A DNA stretch of 64,000 nucleotides from Pseudomonas coleopterorum (GCF_900105555.1 NZ_FNTZ01000001.1:2480001-2544000), one strand, 5' to 3'; shown: positions 18,215 to 29,304, counted from the first letter of the stretch. Notes: a model not told the origin generated them from the letters alone. Made by a program: numbers and translations.

Positions 18215-19111
18215 TTACCAATGCAACACCAGGCGCTTGAGACGGCGAAACGTGGTGCGGTCCCAGAGCTTGAGCGGGATCGAGCGCAGCAGGCGCAGCG
18301 CATCCTTCTTGTCTTCCACCACCGCATACTTCAAAGCCTTGTTGACCAGTTTAGCTCGGCCCCGTTCGTAGCCGGGGTGCCCTCGATAGGGTTCGATGGC
18401 GCGCATGTCGGCTTCGAACAGGGTTTTGTAACGTCGCGACAGGTTGTGCGGATGACGCCGGTAGCGGGTGACGATCACCGGTAGCATATGGATCTCGAAA
18501 CCCTGTTCGGCAATGCGCAGGGTCATCTGGAAATCCTGGACCTTGATGGCGGGGTCGTAGAACTTGGCCTTGCGCAGCACCTCCATGCGGTACAGCGATA
18601 CCGGCGCACCGCAGACTCGTGCATTAGCGAGGATGTCGGCAAAATCCATGCGCCGTATGCGGGTGTGAGTCTGGTCCTTCAGCGCATTGCCCTGGGTATC
18701 CATGTAGGTGATCAGCGCCCCAACGGCGCCGACATCCGGGTTTTTCTCCAGGTAATCGACGCGCACGCGCAAGGAGTGGGCGAGCATGATGTCGTCCAGG
18801 TCCGGCGTGGAGACGTACTTTCCGCGAGCCTGCTGCAACCCGAAGTTGAGCGCAGCACTGACACCTTGGTTGGCCTGCTGCAGCAACTGAAAGTCGTAGG
18901 TGGTCTGCAGCGCGGTGAGCATGTCGATGCTACGGTCACTGGAACCGTCGTCGACGATGATCACTTCGAAGTTCGGATAGTCCTGAGCGAAGATGCTGAC
19001 CAACGCCTCTTCGAGAAACTTTTCAGCGTTGTAGCAAGGCGCCACGATCGAGACGAGGGGGTAATCCGCCACGTCGACTCGAACCGCAGGTTCGGAAAGT
19101 ATGTCGGTCAT
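18215..19111 (-). CDS. GT2-family glycosyltransferase, paralogue of the 16504-17394 gene
   Basis: 298 aa from the ATG at 19111; an upstream in-frame start at 19228 would add 39 residues of non-conserved sequence. GT-A core: VSIVAPCYNAEKFLEEALVS, VDDGSSDRS, and a TPDLDDIMLAHSLRVRVDYL metal-site region, so DLDD replaces the GSDD of its paralogue. The tail (GHPGYERGRAKLVNKALKYAVVEDKKDAL...IPLKLWDRTTFRRLKRL) matches the layout of the neighbouring GT2. The two genes likely arose by duplication and add consecutive sugars. It lies just downstream of wbpM on the same strand. Confidence 0.85.
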   Translation of the reverse strand: MTDILSEPAVRVDVADYPLVSIVAPCYNAEKFLEEALVSIFAQDYPNFEVIIVDDGSSDRSIDMLTALQTTYDFQLLQQANQGVSAALNFGLQQARGKYVSTPDLDDIMLAHSLRVRVDYLEKNPDVGAVGALITYMDTQGNALKDQTHTRIRRMDFADILANARVCGAPVSLYRMEVLRKAKFYDPAIKVQDFQMTLRIAEQGFEIHMLPVIVTRYRRHPHNLSRRYKTLFEADMRAIEPYRGHPGYERGRAKLVNKALKYAVVEDKKDALRLLRSIPLKLWDRTTFRRLKRLVLHW

Positions 19112-19255
19112 TTTTATGGGCAACGACTGGTTCGGGTATGTGCAGCCTGGTATCGGCAGCGCTGCATGATGGGCGATCCGTAGCCGATTGTCGACCCGCG
19201 CATGGCCCGCCATGGTCGATACGGTCACCGGCCGCGAAAAAGGCAGCCCGATGGG

Positions 19256-21262
19256 TCAGTCGTTGCTGCCGCGATGCTGGTGGATGTGCAGCCAATCGAC
19301 GATCTCGCCTTCCGGGGCGTACCCGCTCACGGCCTCTCTGAGGATTTCGCGGACCCGATCGAAATCGGCGTCATCCAAAGCGCGCAGCAACTCAGTCAGT
19401 TCAGCCTTGAGCGACTCCCAGGACAAATGATCCTCATGGGCACTCATGATCATCGGATGACGGGTGGCAACCACGTTATTGCCAATGAGCAACTCTTCGT
19501 ACAACTTCTCGCCCGGCCGCAACCCGGTGAATTCGATGCCGATATCGCCCTGCGGGTTCTGCTCGGAACGGATGCTCAAGCCCGACAGGTGAATCATCTT
19601 CTGCGCCAAATCGATGATCTTCACCGGCTCGCCCATGTCCAGCACGAACACTTCGCCACCGCGCCCCATGGAGCCGGCCTGGATCACCAGTTGCGCCGCC
19701 TCGGGGATGGTCATGAAATAACGGGTGATGTTCGGGTGCGTAACTGTGACCGGGCCGCCCGACTTGATCTGCTTGTGAAACAACGGAATCACCGAACCCG
19801 ACGAACCCAGCACGTTACCGAAACGCACCATGGTGAAGCGTGTCTTGTTGACGCGCGCCACATTGGCGGGGTCGCCGAACAGCACCGGTGCCAACTCGCG
19901 GCTCAGCGCTTGCAAGCTCATCTCCGCCAACCGCTTGGTACTGCCCATCACGTTGGTCGGGCGCACGGCCTTGTCGGTGGAGATCAGCACAAAGTTGGCC
20001 ACCCCGGCCTGCAACGCGGCCTGAGCGCAGTTGAGCGTACCCAACACGTTGTTGCGTACGCCTTCGGCGATATTGTGTTCCACCATAGGCACATGCTTGT
20101 AGGCGGCCGCGTGGTACACCGTATCCACGTTCCAGGTGGTCATGACTTCGAGCAGCTTGGCCTGGTCGCGCACGGTGCCAAGCGTTGGCAACATCTGTAC
20201 GTTCAGCCCCTCACGAGCGGCACGCTGCTCCAGCTCGCCGCTAATGGTGTAGAGATTGAATTCCGCGTGATCCAGCAAAATCAGCAGCGCCGGCTCCAGG
20301 CTCAGTATCTGTCGGCACAGCTCGGAGCCGATCGACCCCCCTGCCCCGGTCACCATCACCGATTTGCCGGCAATGCAGTGCTCGAGCAGATCGTCTTGCG
20401 CGGGCACCGAATCGCGCCCCAGCAAGTCGGCAATGTCCACTTCCTGAATATCGTCGACCTTGACCTCTCCGCTCGCCAGCGCGGTGAAGTTGGGCACGCT
20501 GCGTACATGCAGCGGAAAGCCTTCGAGGAAACTGAGGATCTCACGGCGCCGCGAACGCGATGTCGACGGCAGCGCCAGCAGCAGTTCCTCGGCGCCGGTC
20601 AGATCGATCATGCGCTGGATATGTTTGGGCTTGAACACCTGAATACCTGCAATCACCCGGTCGGAGATGCTCGGATCATCATCGATGAATGCCACCGGAC
20701 GCATCACCCGGCCCATGCGCAGCGCGGCGACCAGTTGATTGCCCGCCACACCTGCACCGTACACCGCTACCTTGGTCAAGCGGTCGTCACGCCCGGCGAA
20801 CGGCACGTTGTGCACCGCGTTGAACCAGTCCCCCATGAAGTACTGACGCATCGCCAGGCGCAAGCCGCCGATGATGACCAGGCTGATCCACCAGTAGTTG
20901 AAGATGATCGAGCGCGGCACCACCGTTTGGTGGTTGCTGTACCAGTACACCACGACCGCAAGAATGAGCGCCGAGAGGCTGACCGCCTTGACGATGGCCA
21001 CCAGCGCATCGTTGCCGAAGTAGCGCATCACCGCTCGATACATGCCGAAGCGAATGAATAGCGGTATCGCCACCAGCGGTGCGGCCATGAACAGCCAGTC
21101 GTGCTCGCGAATCGGGTTGTACATGTCCTCGATGCCCAGGCGCACCAGGAATGCCATCCACAGCGCGACCCAGACCAACACGATGTCCGTGACCACCTGC
21201 AGCATGCGCTTCTGGCGACGTGGCAAACCCAGCAAGCGTGTACGTAACTTATCCATCGACAT
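19256..21262 (-). CDS. wbpM: UDP-GlcNAc C4,C6-dehydratase of the WbpM/CapD family
   Basis: 668 aa from the ATG at 21262 (or 21256). Four N-terminal membrane helices (about 20-140) precede a first Rossmann segment (VAVYGAGVAGNQL, 165-177) and the catalytic SDR domain from about 298 with GAGGSIG at 306-312. As in WbpM, the usual catalytic Tyr is Met: the SMK set is Ser428, Met439 and Lys443 (VMGSTKR). The enzyme forms UDP-4-keto-6-deoxy-GlcNAc, the precursor of QuiNAc and FucNAc, at the inner membrane. P. aeruginosa WbpM is 665 aa. It ends the gmd-to-wbpM run, as in P. aeruginosa B-band loci. Confidence 0.96.
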   Translation of the reverse strand: MSMDKLRTRLLGLPRRQKRMLQVVTDIVLVWVALWMAFLVRLGIEDMYNPIREHDWLFMAAPLVAIPLFIRFGMYRAVMRYFGNDALVAIVKAVSLSALILAVVVYWYSNHQTVVPRSIIFNYWWISLVIIGGLRLAMRQYFMGDWFNAVHNVPFAGRDDRLTKVAVYGAGVAGNQLVAALRMGRVMRPVAFIDDDPSISDRVIAGIQVFKPKHIQRMIDLTGAEELLLALPSTSRSRRREILSFLEGFPLHVRSVPNFTALASGEVKVDDIQEVDIADLLGRDSVPAQDDLLEHCIAGKSVMVTGAGGSIGSELCRQILSLEPALLILLDHAEFNLYTISGELEQRAAREGLNVQMLPTLGTVRDQAKLLEVMTTWNVDTVYHAAAYKHVPMVEHNIAEGVRNNVLGTLNCAQAALQAGVANFVLISTDKAVRPTNVMGSTKRLAEMSLQALSRELAPVLFGDPANVARVNKTRFTMVRFGNVLGSSGSVIPLFHKQIKSGGPVTVTHPNITRYFMTIPEAAQLVIQAGSMGRGGEVFVLDMGEPVKIIDLAQKMIHLSGLSIRSEQNPQGDIGIEFTGLRPGEKLYEELLIGNNVVATRHPMIMSAHEDHLSWESLKAELTELLRALDDADFDRVREILREAVSGYAPEGEIVDWLHIHQHRGSND

Positions 21263-21356
21263 TCGACCCAATTGGCCTCTGACCGTGACGGTCGGTTGCA
21301 GCAACTACGTAACCATAAGTGCGATCAGTCGATTGCACCAGTGCGCGAACGCAATT

Positions 21357-22367
21357 TCATGCGCGTTCCAATTCCCCCGCATGATAACGAAAAGCCAGCC
21401 ACAACAAAGGGATGTAAGCAATGAAGGTGCCTAGCACAGGGTTCAGACCGAAAACCGTCACGCAAACGGCCATCGGTAGTAGCCACCCCAGCGTGATCAA
21501 TGCCGTGGCGACGGTAACCGGCAGATGTCGCCCATAAACCCGCGAAGCGTACTGGTAGGCGTGGCTTCGGTGCGCCTGGTACACCTTGTCGCCGCGCAGC
21601 AACCGCCGCAGTAGCGTAAACGTCGCATCGACGATGAACACACCCAGCAGGATGATCCAGACCCAGAAATAACTCGGCTCGACCCACGCGGCCTGGACCG
21701 AAAGAATGGCCAGGACCAAACCGAGAAAACCGCTGCCGGCATCGCCCATGAAGATCTTCGCCGGCGGCCAGTTCCACAGCAGAAAGCCTGCTACCGCTGC
21801 CGCGAGCAGGCCGGGCAACCACATCAACTGAAGGTGCCCGCCCACGGCATAGATCACGCATGCCCCGGCGCAGACGCAGATGGCCTCGACGCTGGCTATA
21901 CCATCGATGCCGTCCATGAAGTTGTAGAGGTTGAGCATCCACACCAGATACAAAAGGCCGAACACCCACCACAGCGGCGCAAGGCCATCGACTGCACCGA
22001 GCACACCGGGCATGCCGCCCAGCCACAGCAACGCCCAGGCGCCCGCACCGAAATGCCCGAGCAAGCGCCAGCGCGCGGCAATGTGATTATGGTCGTCAAG
22101 AAAACCCACCACCGCCACCAGCGCGCCACTGCCGAACAGCGCCAGCCAGGAGCGGGTATCGAGCGTTCCGTTAAGGGTCAGCAGCGTTATGGCCGCGAGG
22201 AACACCAGCACAATAGCGACCCCGCCCCCGCGCGGTGTCGGCACCGTGTGGGAGCTGCGCGCATTGGGCACGTCCATCAGGCTGCGTGCCAAGGCATAGC
22301 GGCGCAAGGCGTAGGTCAGCCCATAGGCCATCACCAGAACGATTACCAGCCACACCGGCATGCTCAT
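21357..22367 (-). CDS. wbpL: Undecaprenyl-phosphate glycosyl-1-phosphate transferase (WbpL/WecA family)
   Basis: 336 aa with about 11 membrane helices. The start ATG at 22367 overlaps the wbpV stop (ATGA). Family motifs are in place: PNARSSHTVPTPRGGG after helix 1, VVGFLDDHNH (metal Asp pair), LNLYNFMDGIDG, IFMGDAGSGFLG, and the cytoplasmic HRSHAYQYASR loop. WbpL starts both the A-band and B-band chains in P. aeruginosa by moving a GlcNAc-, QuiNAc- or FucNAc-1-phosphate onto undecaprenyl phosphate. It probably serves the D-rhamnan chain here as well. Confidence 0.95.
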   Translation of the reverse strand: MSMPVWLVIVLVMAYGLTYALRRYALARSLMDVPNARSSHTVPTPRGGGVAIVLVFLAAITLLTLNGTLDTRSWLALFGSGALVAVVGFLDDHNHIAARWRLLGHFGAGAWALLWLGGMPGVLGAVDGLAPLWWVFGLLYLVWMLNLYNFMDGIDGIASVEAICVCAGACVIYAVGGHLQLMWLPGLLAAAVAGFLLWNWPPAKIFMGDAGSGFLGLVLAILSVQAAWVEPSYFWVWIILLGVFIVDATFTLLRRLLRGDKVYQAHRSHAYQYASRVYGRHLPVTVATALITLGWLLPMAVCVTVFGLNPVLGTFIAYIPLLWLAFRYHAGELERA

Positions 22368-23335
22368 CGACGTCGCGCTTCCACGTAGGGCCGCGCGGTG
22401 GCGAGCAATGCATCGGCCATTCGGGTGGAGGGTTCCCAACCCAACAGCTGGCGATTCTTGTCGATGTCCACTTCCAGCGACTCGAACAGACGCTGCGTCA
22501 CCGCGCCTTGCCCCAGTGCCTGGGCCACGCGGCTCATCCACGGCAGCGGTACGTCGAGCAGACGCGGCTTCTTGCCCAGCGCCATCGCCATGGCTCGCAC
22601 CAGTCCTGCGGTCGACACCGCTTCGCCGTCACTGACCAAAAAGGTTTGATGGGCGGCGGCTGGATGCTCCAGGCAAGTGCACACCATGTCCACCAGGTTA
22701 TCCAGTGCGACCAGACTGCGGCGATTGCTGGTTCTGCCGAACGGCAACGGTACGCCTTTGTTGACCAAACTCATCAGCGCCTGAAAATTCGCGCGCACAC
22801 CCGGCCCGTACACCAGCACCGGACGAATGATCACCACTTCCATGCCCGTGGTCTCGGCCAGCGCACGCAGACCCACTTCCGCCTCCAGCTTGGACACCCC
22901 GTAGGCGTCCTGGGGTGCCGGCTCGTCGTCGGCACGAAACGGCCGGCCCGGCTCGGTGGCTTCGCCATTGACCTTGATCGAACTGATGAACACGAAGCGT
23001 CGAACCCCGGCCTGGGCCGCCTGGCGAGCAAGGTTCAAAGTGCCTTCGACGTTCACCCGGCGGAACGCGTCCAAGGGGTCGGTTGCGGACTCGCGCATGA
23101 CATGCACCCGCGCAGCGGCGTGGACCACACTGTCGATGCCGGCCAGGGCGCTGGTCCAGTCGGTATCGGCGGCCAGGGTCGGAACAACGCACCCTTCAAC
23201 GCCCAGAGGCAGTTGCGTGTAGGCGCGGCGAACTGCCGCCCGCGTGTTGGGGCAGCCCAGCTGCACCAGACGCGCCGCTACGGCGGCGCCGACGAAACCC
23301 GACGCGCCAGTGACCAAAACAGGTTTCGAGATCAT
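22364..23335 (-). CDS. wbpV: NAD-dependent epimerase/reductase, WbpV/WbpK-like
   Basis: 323 aa extended SDR: VLVTGASGFVGAAVA nucleotide motif at residues 6-20, FISSIKVNGE (catalytic Ser region), and DAYGVSKLEAE with the YxxxK pair. It is typical of the 4-ketoreductases that turn WbpM's product into UDP-QuiNAc (WbpV) or UDP-FucNAc (WbpK); sequence alone does not choose between them. Its coupling to wbpL (ATGA overlap) and the order V-L-M match serotype O6-like loci of P. aeruginosa, which favours WbpV. Confidence 0.82.
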   Translation of the reverse strand: MISKPVLVTGASGFVGAAVAARLVQLGCPNTRAAVRRAYTQLPLGVEGCVVPTLAADTDWTSALAGIDSVVHAAARVHVMRESATDPLDAFRRVNVEGTLNLARQAAQAGVRRFVFISSIKVNGEATEPGRPFRADDEPAPQDAYGVSKLEAEVGLRALAETTGMEVVIIRPVLVYGPGVRANFQALMSLVNKGVPLPFGRTSNRRSLVALDNLVDMVCTCLEHPAAAHQTFLVSDGEAVSTAGLVRAMAMALGKKPRLLDVPLPWMSRVAQALGQGAVTQRLFESLEVDIDKNRQLLGWEPSTRMADALLATARPYVEARRR

Positions 23336-23359
23336 GAGCCAGTACCTTGGTCGAGTGGG

Positions 23360-24475
23360 TTAACGCTGCAATACGTCGTGATACAACTGCACATAACTGT
23401 CCGCCATTCCTTGTGCGGTAAATACTTGTTGGAAACGCCGCGATGCGGCGGCGCCCATGGCACTGGCCATGGCCTCTTCGTTCCACAGGGTCTGCATGGC
23501 CGCTGCCAGCTCCTGCGGATCGCGGGGAGGAATCACCAGCCCGGTTTCCCCGGCTCGGTTGATGTAGCTCATGCCGCTGCCGATGTCGCACGAGATCATC
23601 GGCTTGCCGTACATCGCGCCTTCAAGCAGCGATATGCCGAACGATTCCGAGCGCAGATGCGAAGGAAAGACAAAGGCGTGGCACAAGGTGAGCAGCGCCG
23701 CCTTGTCTTCATCCGGCAGGCCGCCGAGAAAATGCACGTTGCTCACGTCCAACTGCTGGGCGTAAGCCTTGAGTTCGGCCTCCAGATGACCACCGCCAAG
23801 AATCACCACCGGTAGCCCAGTGGCTTTGGCAGCATCCAGCAGGTAGTTCAAACCCTTGTAGTAACGCAGCGCGCCAACGAACAGAAAGAATTTGCCAGGG
23901 AAGCGACCACGCCAGTGTGTCAGGCGCTCGGCGGCGGGCATGGGATAGGTCGCCGGATCGAGGCCGAAGGGAATGACCGACAGCTTCTCGGGAAAGCGCT
24001 GCAGAACCGGGCTGCTCGCCGCGTAATCGGGCGATGACACGACGATGCGGTCCATGGCCCCGAGAAAGCGATTCATCAGCGGCTGATAGAGCTTGAGCAA
24101 GGTCTTCTGCTTGATGATGTCGGAGTGATAACTGACCACCGACGGCTTGCCCGTACGGCTGGCAAAATGCACCAGGTCCATGAACGGCCACGGGAAGTGG
24201 TAGTGGATCAGGTCCGCCTGGCTGGCCAATGCCTTGAAATCGCCCAGCGCCGACCAGGAAAATCCGGTGGAAGCCACATGCAGATCCAGTTTCGAGCGAT
24301 GGGCGAGGTGGTGCCCTACCCGCTCGTTGCGTGCGGCACCGCGATCGCTAAGGTACAAGACCTCGGACTGCACACCGCCAGCGGCACAGCCTTCAGCCAG
24401 CTGGAAGATGACCTGCTCGACGCCACCCATGGAATCGGGAAAGTAGGTCTTGAAAAAATGCAGCACCTTGATCAT
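23360..24475 (-). CDS. wbpZ: GT4 glycosyltransferase, WbpZ-like
   Basis: 371 aa from the ATG at 24475, which overlaps the upstream stop (ATGA). GT-B fold: N-terminal IKVLHFFKTYFPDSMGGVEQV, and a C-terminal donor half with FLFVGALRYYKGLNYLLDA and the E-x7-E type motif in SESFGISLLEGAMYGKPMIS. In the P. aeruginosa A-band locus WbpZ adds the first rhamnose(s) from GDP-D-Rha. Linkage to wbpY, rmd and gmd supports the same role. The exact assignment between WbpX, WbpY and WbpZ is by order and similarity of layout. Confidence 0.8.
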   Translation of the reverse strand: MIKVLHFFKTYFPDSMGGVEQVIFQLAEGCAAGGVQSEVLYLSDRGAARNERVGHHLAHRSKLDLHVASTGFSWSALGDFKALASQADLIHYHFPWPFMDLVHFASRTGKPSVVSYHSDIIKQKTLLKLYQPLMNRFLGAMDRIVVSSPDYAASSPVLQRFPEKLSVIPFGLDPATYPMPAAERLTHWRGRFPGKFFLFVGALRYYKGLNYLLDAAKATGLPVVILGGGHLEAELKAYAQQLDVSNVHFLGGLPDEDKAALLTLCHAFVFPSHLRSESFGISLLEGAMYGKPMISCDIGSGMSYINRAGETGLVIPPRDPQELAAAMQTLWNEEAMASAMGAAASRRFQQVFTAQGMADSYVQLYHDVLQR

Positions 24476-25617
24476 CGGCTTTCCAACGTCTTGCGATAGG
24501 CGATCAGCGTTTGCGCGGTGCAGCGGTCCCACGAGAAGCCGTTGGCGTGCGTCAAGCCCCGTTGACGTGCGTCCGCGCGCCATTCAACGTCTTCCAGTGC
24601 CTGAGCCATATGCTTCGCCAAGGTCTCGATGTCCATCGCTTCGCACATCAGGGCCGCATCACCTGCCACCTCCAGCAGCGAGGAGTTATCTGAGCAGACC
24701 ACCGGCACGCCCGAGCTCATCGATTCCAGCACCGGCAGGCCGAAACCTTCGTACAGCGACGGAAATACGAACAACCGCGCGCCTGCGAACAGGATCGGCA
24801 GGTCCTCGGCGGACACGAATCCCAGATAGCGCGCCCAGCCCTGGCGCTGCGCGGACTCGATGCGCGCGAAGATGGCTTCGTTGCGCCAGCCCCGATAGCC
24901 GGCCAGGATCAACGGCCAGCGCTGACGCGTGGCCAGCGGCAAGGTTTCATAGGCCGTGAGCAGCGTTTCGATGTTCTTGCGCGGCTCGATGGTGCCGGCA
25001 AACAGGCTGTAACCCTCGTGGGTCAGACCATAACGGGCGAGCACTTCGCTGGTTTCGGCGGCGCTGCGTGGATGAAATTCCGGGGAACTGGCCAGCGGTA
25101 CGGCATCGATCCGCTCGATGGGCCAGTCGAAATACTCGGCCAATTCGCGCCGAGTGAATTCGGAATCAGTGATCAGGCGATCAGCCCGCTTCAAGGTCAG
25201 CCGCAGTTCTTTCTGAAGGTAGCGCGCCAGCTGTGGTGCATGACACTGGGACCAGGTGAACGGCGACAAATCGTGAAACGTCGCGATGCGAGGCCCTTTG
25301 AACGGCGGCAGATAGTAGTTGGGGCTGTGATACAAGTAGTCGCCATGAGCCTTCAAGGCTCGGGCCTTGAGCAGCGGCATCAGCAGGCGATAGGCCTCGA
25401 TGGCGAGAAAGTTCTTCTGTACTGCACGCTTGAGGCTGTAGCCACTGCCAGAGGCATCGGCCGCACTGGGCAAGCCTGGCAGGAAACTGCGACCGGCGAA
25501 GAACTGCAGGTCGGTGATCTCGGGGCTGTTCTGCAGACGCCGCGCCAATTCATAGGTGTAACGACCGATGCCCGTCAGCGGAAAGCGGACAGGCTCGACG
25601 GAAAGGACAACCTTCAT
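24472..25617 (-). CDS. wbpY: GT4 glycosyltransferase, WbpY-like rhamnosyl/mannosyltransferase
   Basis: 381 aa. Starts at once after the rmd stop (TAA-ATG). N-terminal VVLSVEPVRFPLTGIGRYTYEL, a middle ATFHDLSPF and TDSEFTRREL, and C-terminal SLFAGTIEPRKNIETLL with FVFPSLYEGFGLPVLESMS (donor-binding Glu pair) are those of mannosyl/rhamnosyl GT4 enzymes such as WbpY and WbdB. It would elongate the D-rhamnan on the cytoplasmic face. The operon gmd-rmd-wbpY-wbpZ supports GDP-D-rhamnose as donor. Confidence 0.85.
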   Translation of the reverse strand: MKVVLSVEPVRFPLTGIGRYTYELARRLQNSPEITDLQFFAGRSFLPGLPSAADASGSGYSLKRAVQKNFLAIEAYRLLMPLLKARALKAHGDYLYHSPNYYLPPFKGPRIATFHDLSPFTWSQCHAPQLARYLQKELRLTLKRADRLITDSEFTRRELAEYFDWPIERIDAVPLASSPEFHPRSAAETSEVLARYGLTHEGYSLFAGTIEPRKNIETLLTAYETLPLATRQRWPLILAGYRGWRNEAIFARIESAQRQGWARYLGFVSAEDLPILFAGARLFVFPSLYEGFGLPVLESMSSGVPVVCSDNSSLLEVAGDAALMCEAMDIETLAKHMAQALEDVEWRADARQRGLTHANGFSWDRCTAQTLIAYRKTLESR

Positions 25618-26513
25618 TTATTGGGCAGCCAACATCCATTGCAGAGTGTCGCGTAAGGGCGGGGTCTGCCAGTCGCCGACCAGCGAACGCAGGCGGCTAT
25701 TGTCACCGCACAGCGTCTTCACTTCGTTGGCGCGCACAAACGCGGGGTTCACTTCCACGCGGATGCGGTGGCCAGTGATGCTTTCGCATAACTCGATCAC
25801 TTCGCGCAGGGAATGAGTGACACCCGAGCTGACGTTGACGGTCTGCCCCAGGGGCTTGTTTTCCAACAGCCCGCGGTACGCGGCCACAAGCGCACGAACG
25901 TCGCTGAAGTCGCGCCATACATCGAGGTTACCCAACTCGATGACTTCGGCCTTGCGGCGGAAGTGCGAAACGATCTTGGGCAACAGGAAATTGTCCGCCT
26001 GCCCCACCCCGGTGTAGTTAAACGGCCGGGTAATGACAATCGGCAAGCGGGTTTGCCACAGGCTGGCCATGTATTCCATTGCCAGCTTGCTGACGGCGTA
26101 ATCGTTGGCCGGCGCGGGCGCCGTGCCTTCGTCCAGCATGCCTTCGGATGCATTGCCATACACATTGGCGCTACTGGCCAGCAATACACATTCAGGCGCC
26201 TTGCCCGAAGCGGCGAGCGCTTCGAGCAAGTTGCGCGTCCCGATCAGGTTGACCTGATAGAACGCATCAGCCACACCATGGCCCACGAACGCCAGCGCGG
26301 CGAGGTGGACCACATAGTCAGGCTGCAGCTCTGCCAGCAAGGCGGCGAGCCTGGGCGCATCGTTCAGGTCGGCCTGGTAGTAACCAGGCTCCTCTGACGG
26401 CTGACTGCCCAGGCCGATGACTTCATACCCATGAGCCGTCAACTCGGCCGCCATGTAGCGACCGGTGAAACCCTGGATACCAGTGATCAATGCACGCTTG
26501 CCGACATTAGCCA

Positions 26514-26514
<1 letters not shown>
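25618..26514 (-). CDS. rmd: GDP-6-deoxy-D-lyxo-4-hexulose reductase (GDP-D-rhamnose synthase)
   Basis: 298 aa SDR: ALITGIQGFTGRYMA (nucleotide motif), a LLASSANVYGN catalytic Ser region, and NDYAVSKLAMEYM with YxxxK. RMD reduces the GMD product to GDP-D-rhamnose using NAD(P)H. The ATG shares a base with the gmd stop (TGATG), so the two are coupled. A GDP-L-fucose synthase would be longer and lacks this layout. Confidence 0.92.
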
Positions 26515-27692
<1,178 letters not shown>

Positions 27693-27722
27693 TCATCTAC
27701 CGTGCGACCTGATACGACCCCT

Positions 27723-27875
27723 GTAGCAGCGGCGCGAGCCGCGTCCGGGGGCTTCGCGCTCCAACTGACACACTGCGGAAGCCGCCGACGCGGCTCGCGC
27801 CGCTGCTACAGAGGCCCCGCGAGCCCGTCCGGGTGCGCAGTGTTCCAACTGACACACTACGCAAGCCGATGCTAC
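27723..27875. repeat. REP family A inverted pair plus a truncated third copy
   Basis: A forward unit at 27723-27748 faces a reverse unit at about 27785-27809. A third, decayed copy follows to 27875 (ending gatgctacag), and the segment ccaactgacacact occurs in both arms. It occupies the gap between the outer-membrane protein gene end and the gmd start region. Confidence 0.8.
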
Positions 27876-27885
27876 AGGGGATGGA

Positions 27886-29304
27886 TCAGGGTTTGGTTTT
27901 CACCTTGGCAACGTCGCCACCGGGCAGGCCTTGCTCGGGCTCTGGGCTGAGCCAGACGTTGACACTGTCGACACTCTCTTGGTTCAACTGCCCGCTCCAA
28001 CGATTCAACATGAAAAGGTTGGTAATGAAGTCATATTGGGATTTGAGCAAATCCCTGCGCGCTTTGAACTCATTCTGCACGCTGGTCAAAACGTCCACCG
28101 CATTAACCACGCCATAGGCAAAGGCTTTCTGAGCTGCAACGCTGGACTGCTGAGCCGAAGACAAGGCGTTCTTGTTCGCACGGATTTTCTCGACGCTGGC
28201 CTGCGCGGTCAGATAGGCCGTGGTCGTCTCTTTGACGACCTGCCGCCGGATGCCTTCGAGATCCTGCTCTGCGGCCAGCTGATCGTCATAGAGACCGCGC
28301 ACCCGCGCAGAAGTAGACCCACCGCTATAGATGGGAACCCTTACACCCAGTGTCGCAACATAACTATCACTGCGTGGCGTCAAGGTATTGTCGTAACCCA
28401 CGTCACTCTGCTGAGCACTCAGACTTACGCTCAGCTGCGGATAATGCCCACCCTTCCCTTCACGCACGGCGGCATCAGCAGCTTCGGCACCACTCTGGTA
28501 GGCCTTGAGCAACGGATTGGCCTCCATTGCCTGGGACACGAAGTTGGCCAGGGGCGCGACCGGCGCCTGCAATGCCACGTCGTTACGCACCCGGCTCAAA
28601 CGCTCATCAATGCGCCGCCCGACAATCTCCGACAGCGCTTCGCGACTTACCTGCACCTGGTTACGCGCATCCACTTCCTGTGCGGCCAGGGCATCGACCC
28701 GCGCCTTGAGATCCAGCTGATCGGTGATCTTGGCCATCTGCCGTTCATACAGCATGTTTATCCGATCGAGGTTCTTCTGCGTCGCCCGGCGTTCGGCTTG
28801 CACCAGTTCCAGTTCGTCGTCGGCAGCCAAGGCAATGAAATAGCGCTTGGCCAAGTCGACTGTGGCCTCGGCATGGGCATCTTCAGCCTGCGCGCCTTTC
28901 TGCGCAGTGACGCTCTTGGACTTCTGCCAGCCCTCCCAAGCCGTCTTGTTATAGAGATATTGGGTCAGGCTCAGGGAATAGCTCTTGTTGTCATAGATTT
29001 CCCGCGCGGCGTCGTCCTTGCGCAGAATCCGGTTGACGTTGCTCTGCGCCGACAACTGCGGCAGCAAACCACCAAGCGCCTCGCGCTGTTGTTCAGAGGC
29101 AGCACGGGCCCGAGCATAGGCCGCCAGTACCCGTGGATCTTCCAGGCGCGCCTCGCGATACAGTCCAGCCAGGTCGAGCGCATAGGTCAACGCCGACACG
29201 GGCGGTTTGGGAGGTAAATCCTTGGGCACCACCGGTTCCGCGCCCGCTGCTTGCAAAACGAACATGCTCAATATCACACCAGATAGCAAACGCAGCACGA
29301 TCAT
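27886..29304 (-). CDS. TolC-family outer-membrane channel of a type I secretion system
   Basis: 472 aa: signal peptide (to about 22, AGA), then two outer-membrane-efflux repeats with long helices (ALTYALDLAGLYREARLEDP..., LRAYQSGAEA-like second repeat, and LGVRVPIYSGGSTSARVRG). It belongs to the TolC/PrsF/AprF group that forms the exit duct. It overlaps the HlyD-like gene by 4 bases (ATGA). With the ABC and adaptor genes it makes a complete type I exporter. The divergent RTX-like/DUF4214 gene is the likely cargo. Confidence 0.9.
   Translation of the reverse strand: MIVLRLLSGVILSMFVLQAAGAEPVVPKDLPPKPPVSALTYALDLAGLYREARLEDPRVLAAYARARAASEQQREALGGLLPQLSAQSNVNRILRKDDAAREIYDNKSYSLSLTQYLYNKTAWEGWQKSKSVTAQKGAQAEDAHAEATVDLAKRYFIALAADDELELVQAERRATQKNLDRINMLYERQMAKITDQLDLKARVDALAAQEVDARNQVQVSREALSEIVGRRIDERLSRVRNDVALQAPVAPLANFVSQAMEANPLLKAYQSGAEAADAAVREGKGGHYPQLSVSLSAQQSDVGYDNTLTPRSDSYVATLGVRVPIYSGGSTSARVRGLYDDQLAAEQDLEGIRRQVVKETTTAYLTAQASVEKIRANKNALSSAQQSSVAAQKAFAYGVVNAVDVLTSVQNEFKARRDLLKSQYDFITNLFMLNRWSGQLNQESVDSVNVWLSPEPEQGLPGGDVAKVKTKP

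Noticed and set aside
19202..21061. 619-codon + strand frame opposite wbpM
   Set aside because: Shadow of wbpM, with no ribosome site or recognisable domain.
22235..23815. 526-codon + strand frame opposite wbpL, wbpV and wbpZ
   Set aside because: Crosses three real genes in antisense and has shadow-type composition.
27931..29217. 428-codon + strand frame opposite the TolC-like gene
   Set aside because: Antisense shadow, no family resemblance.
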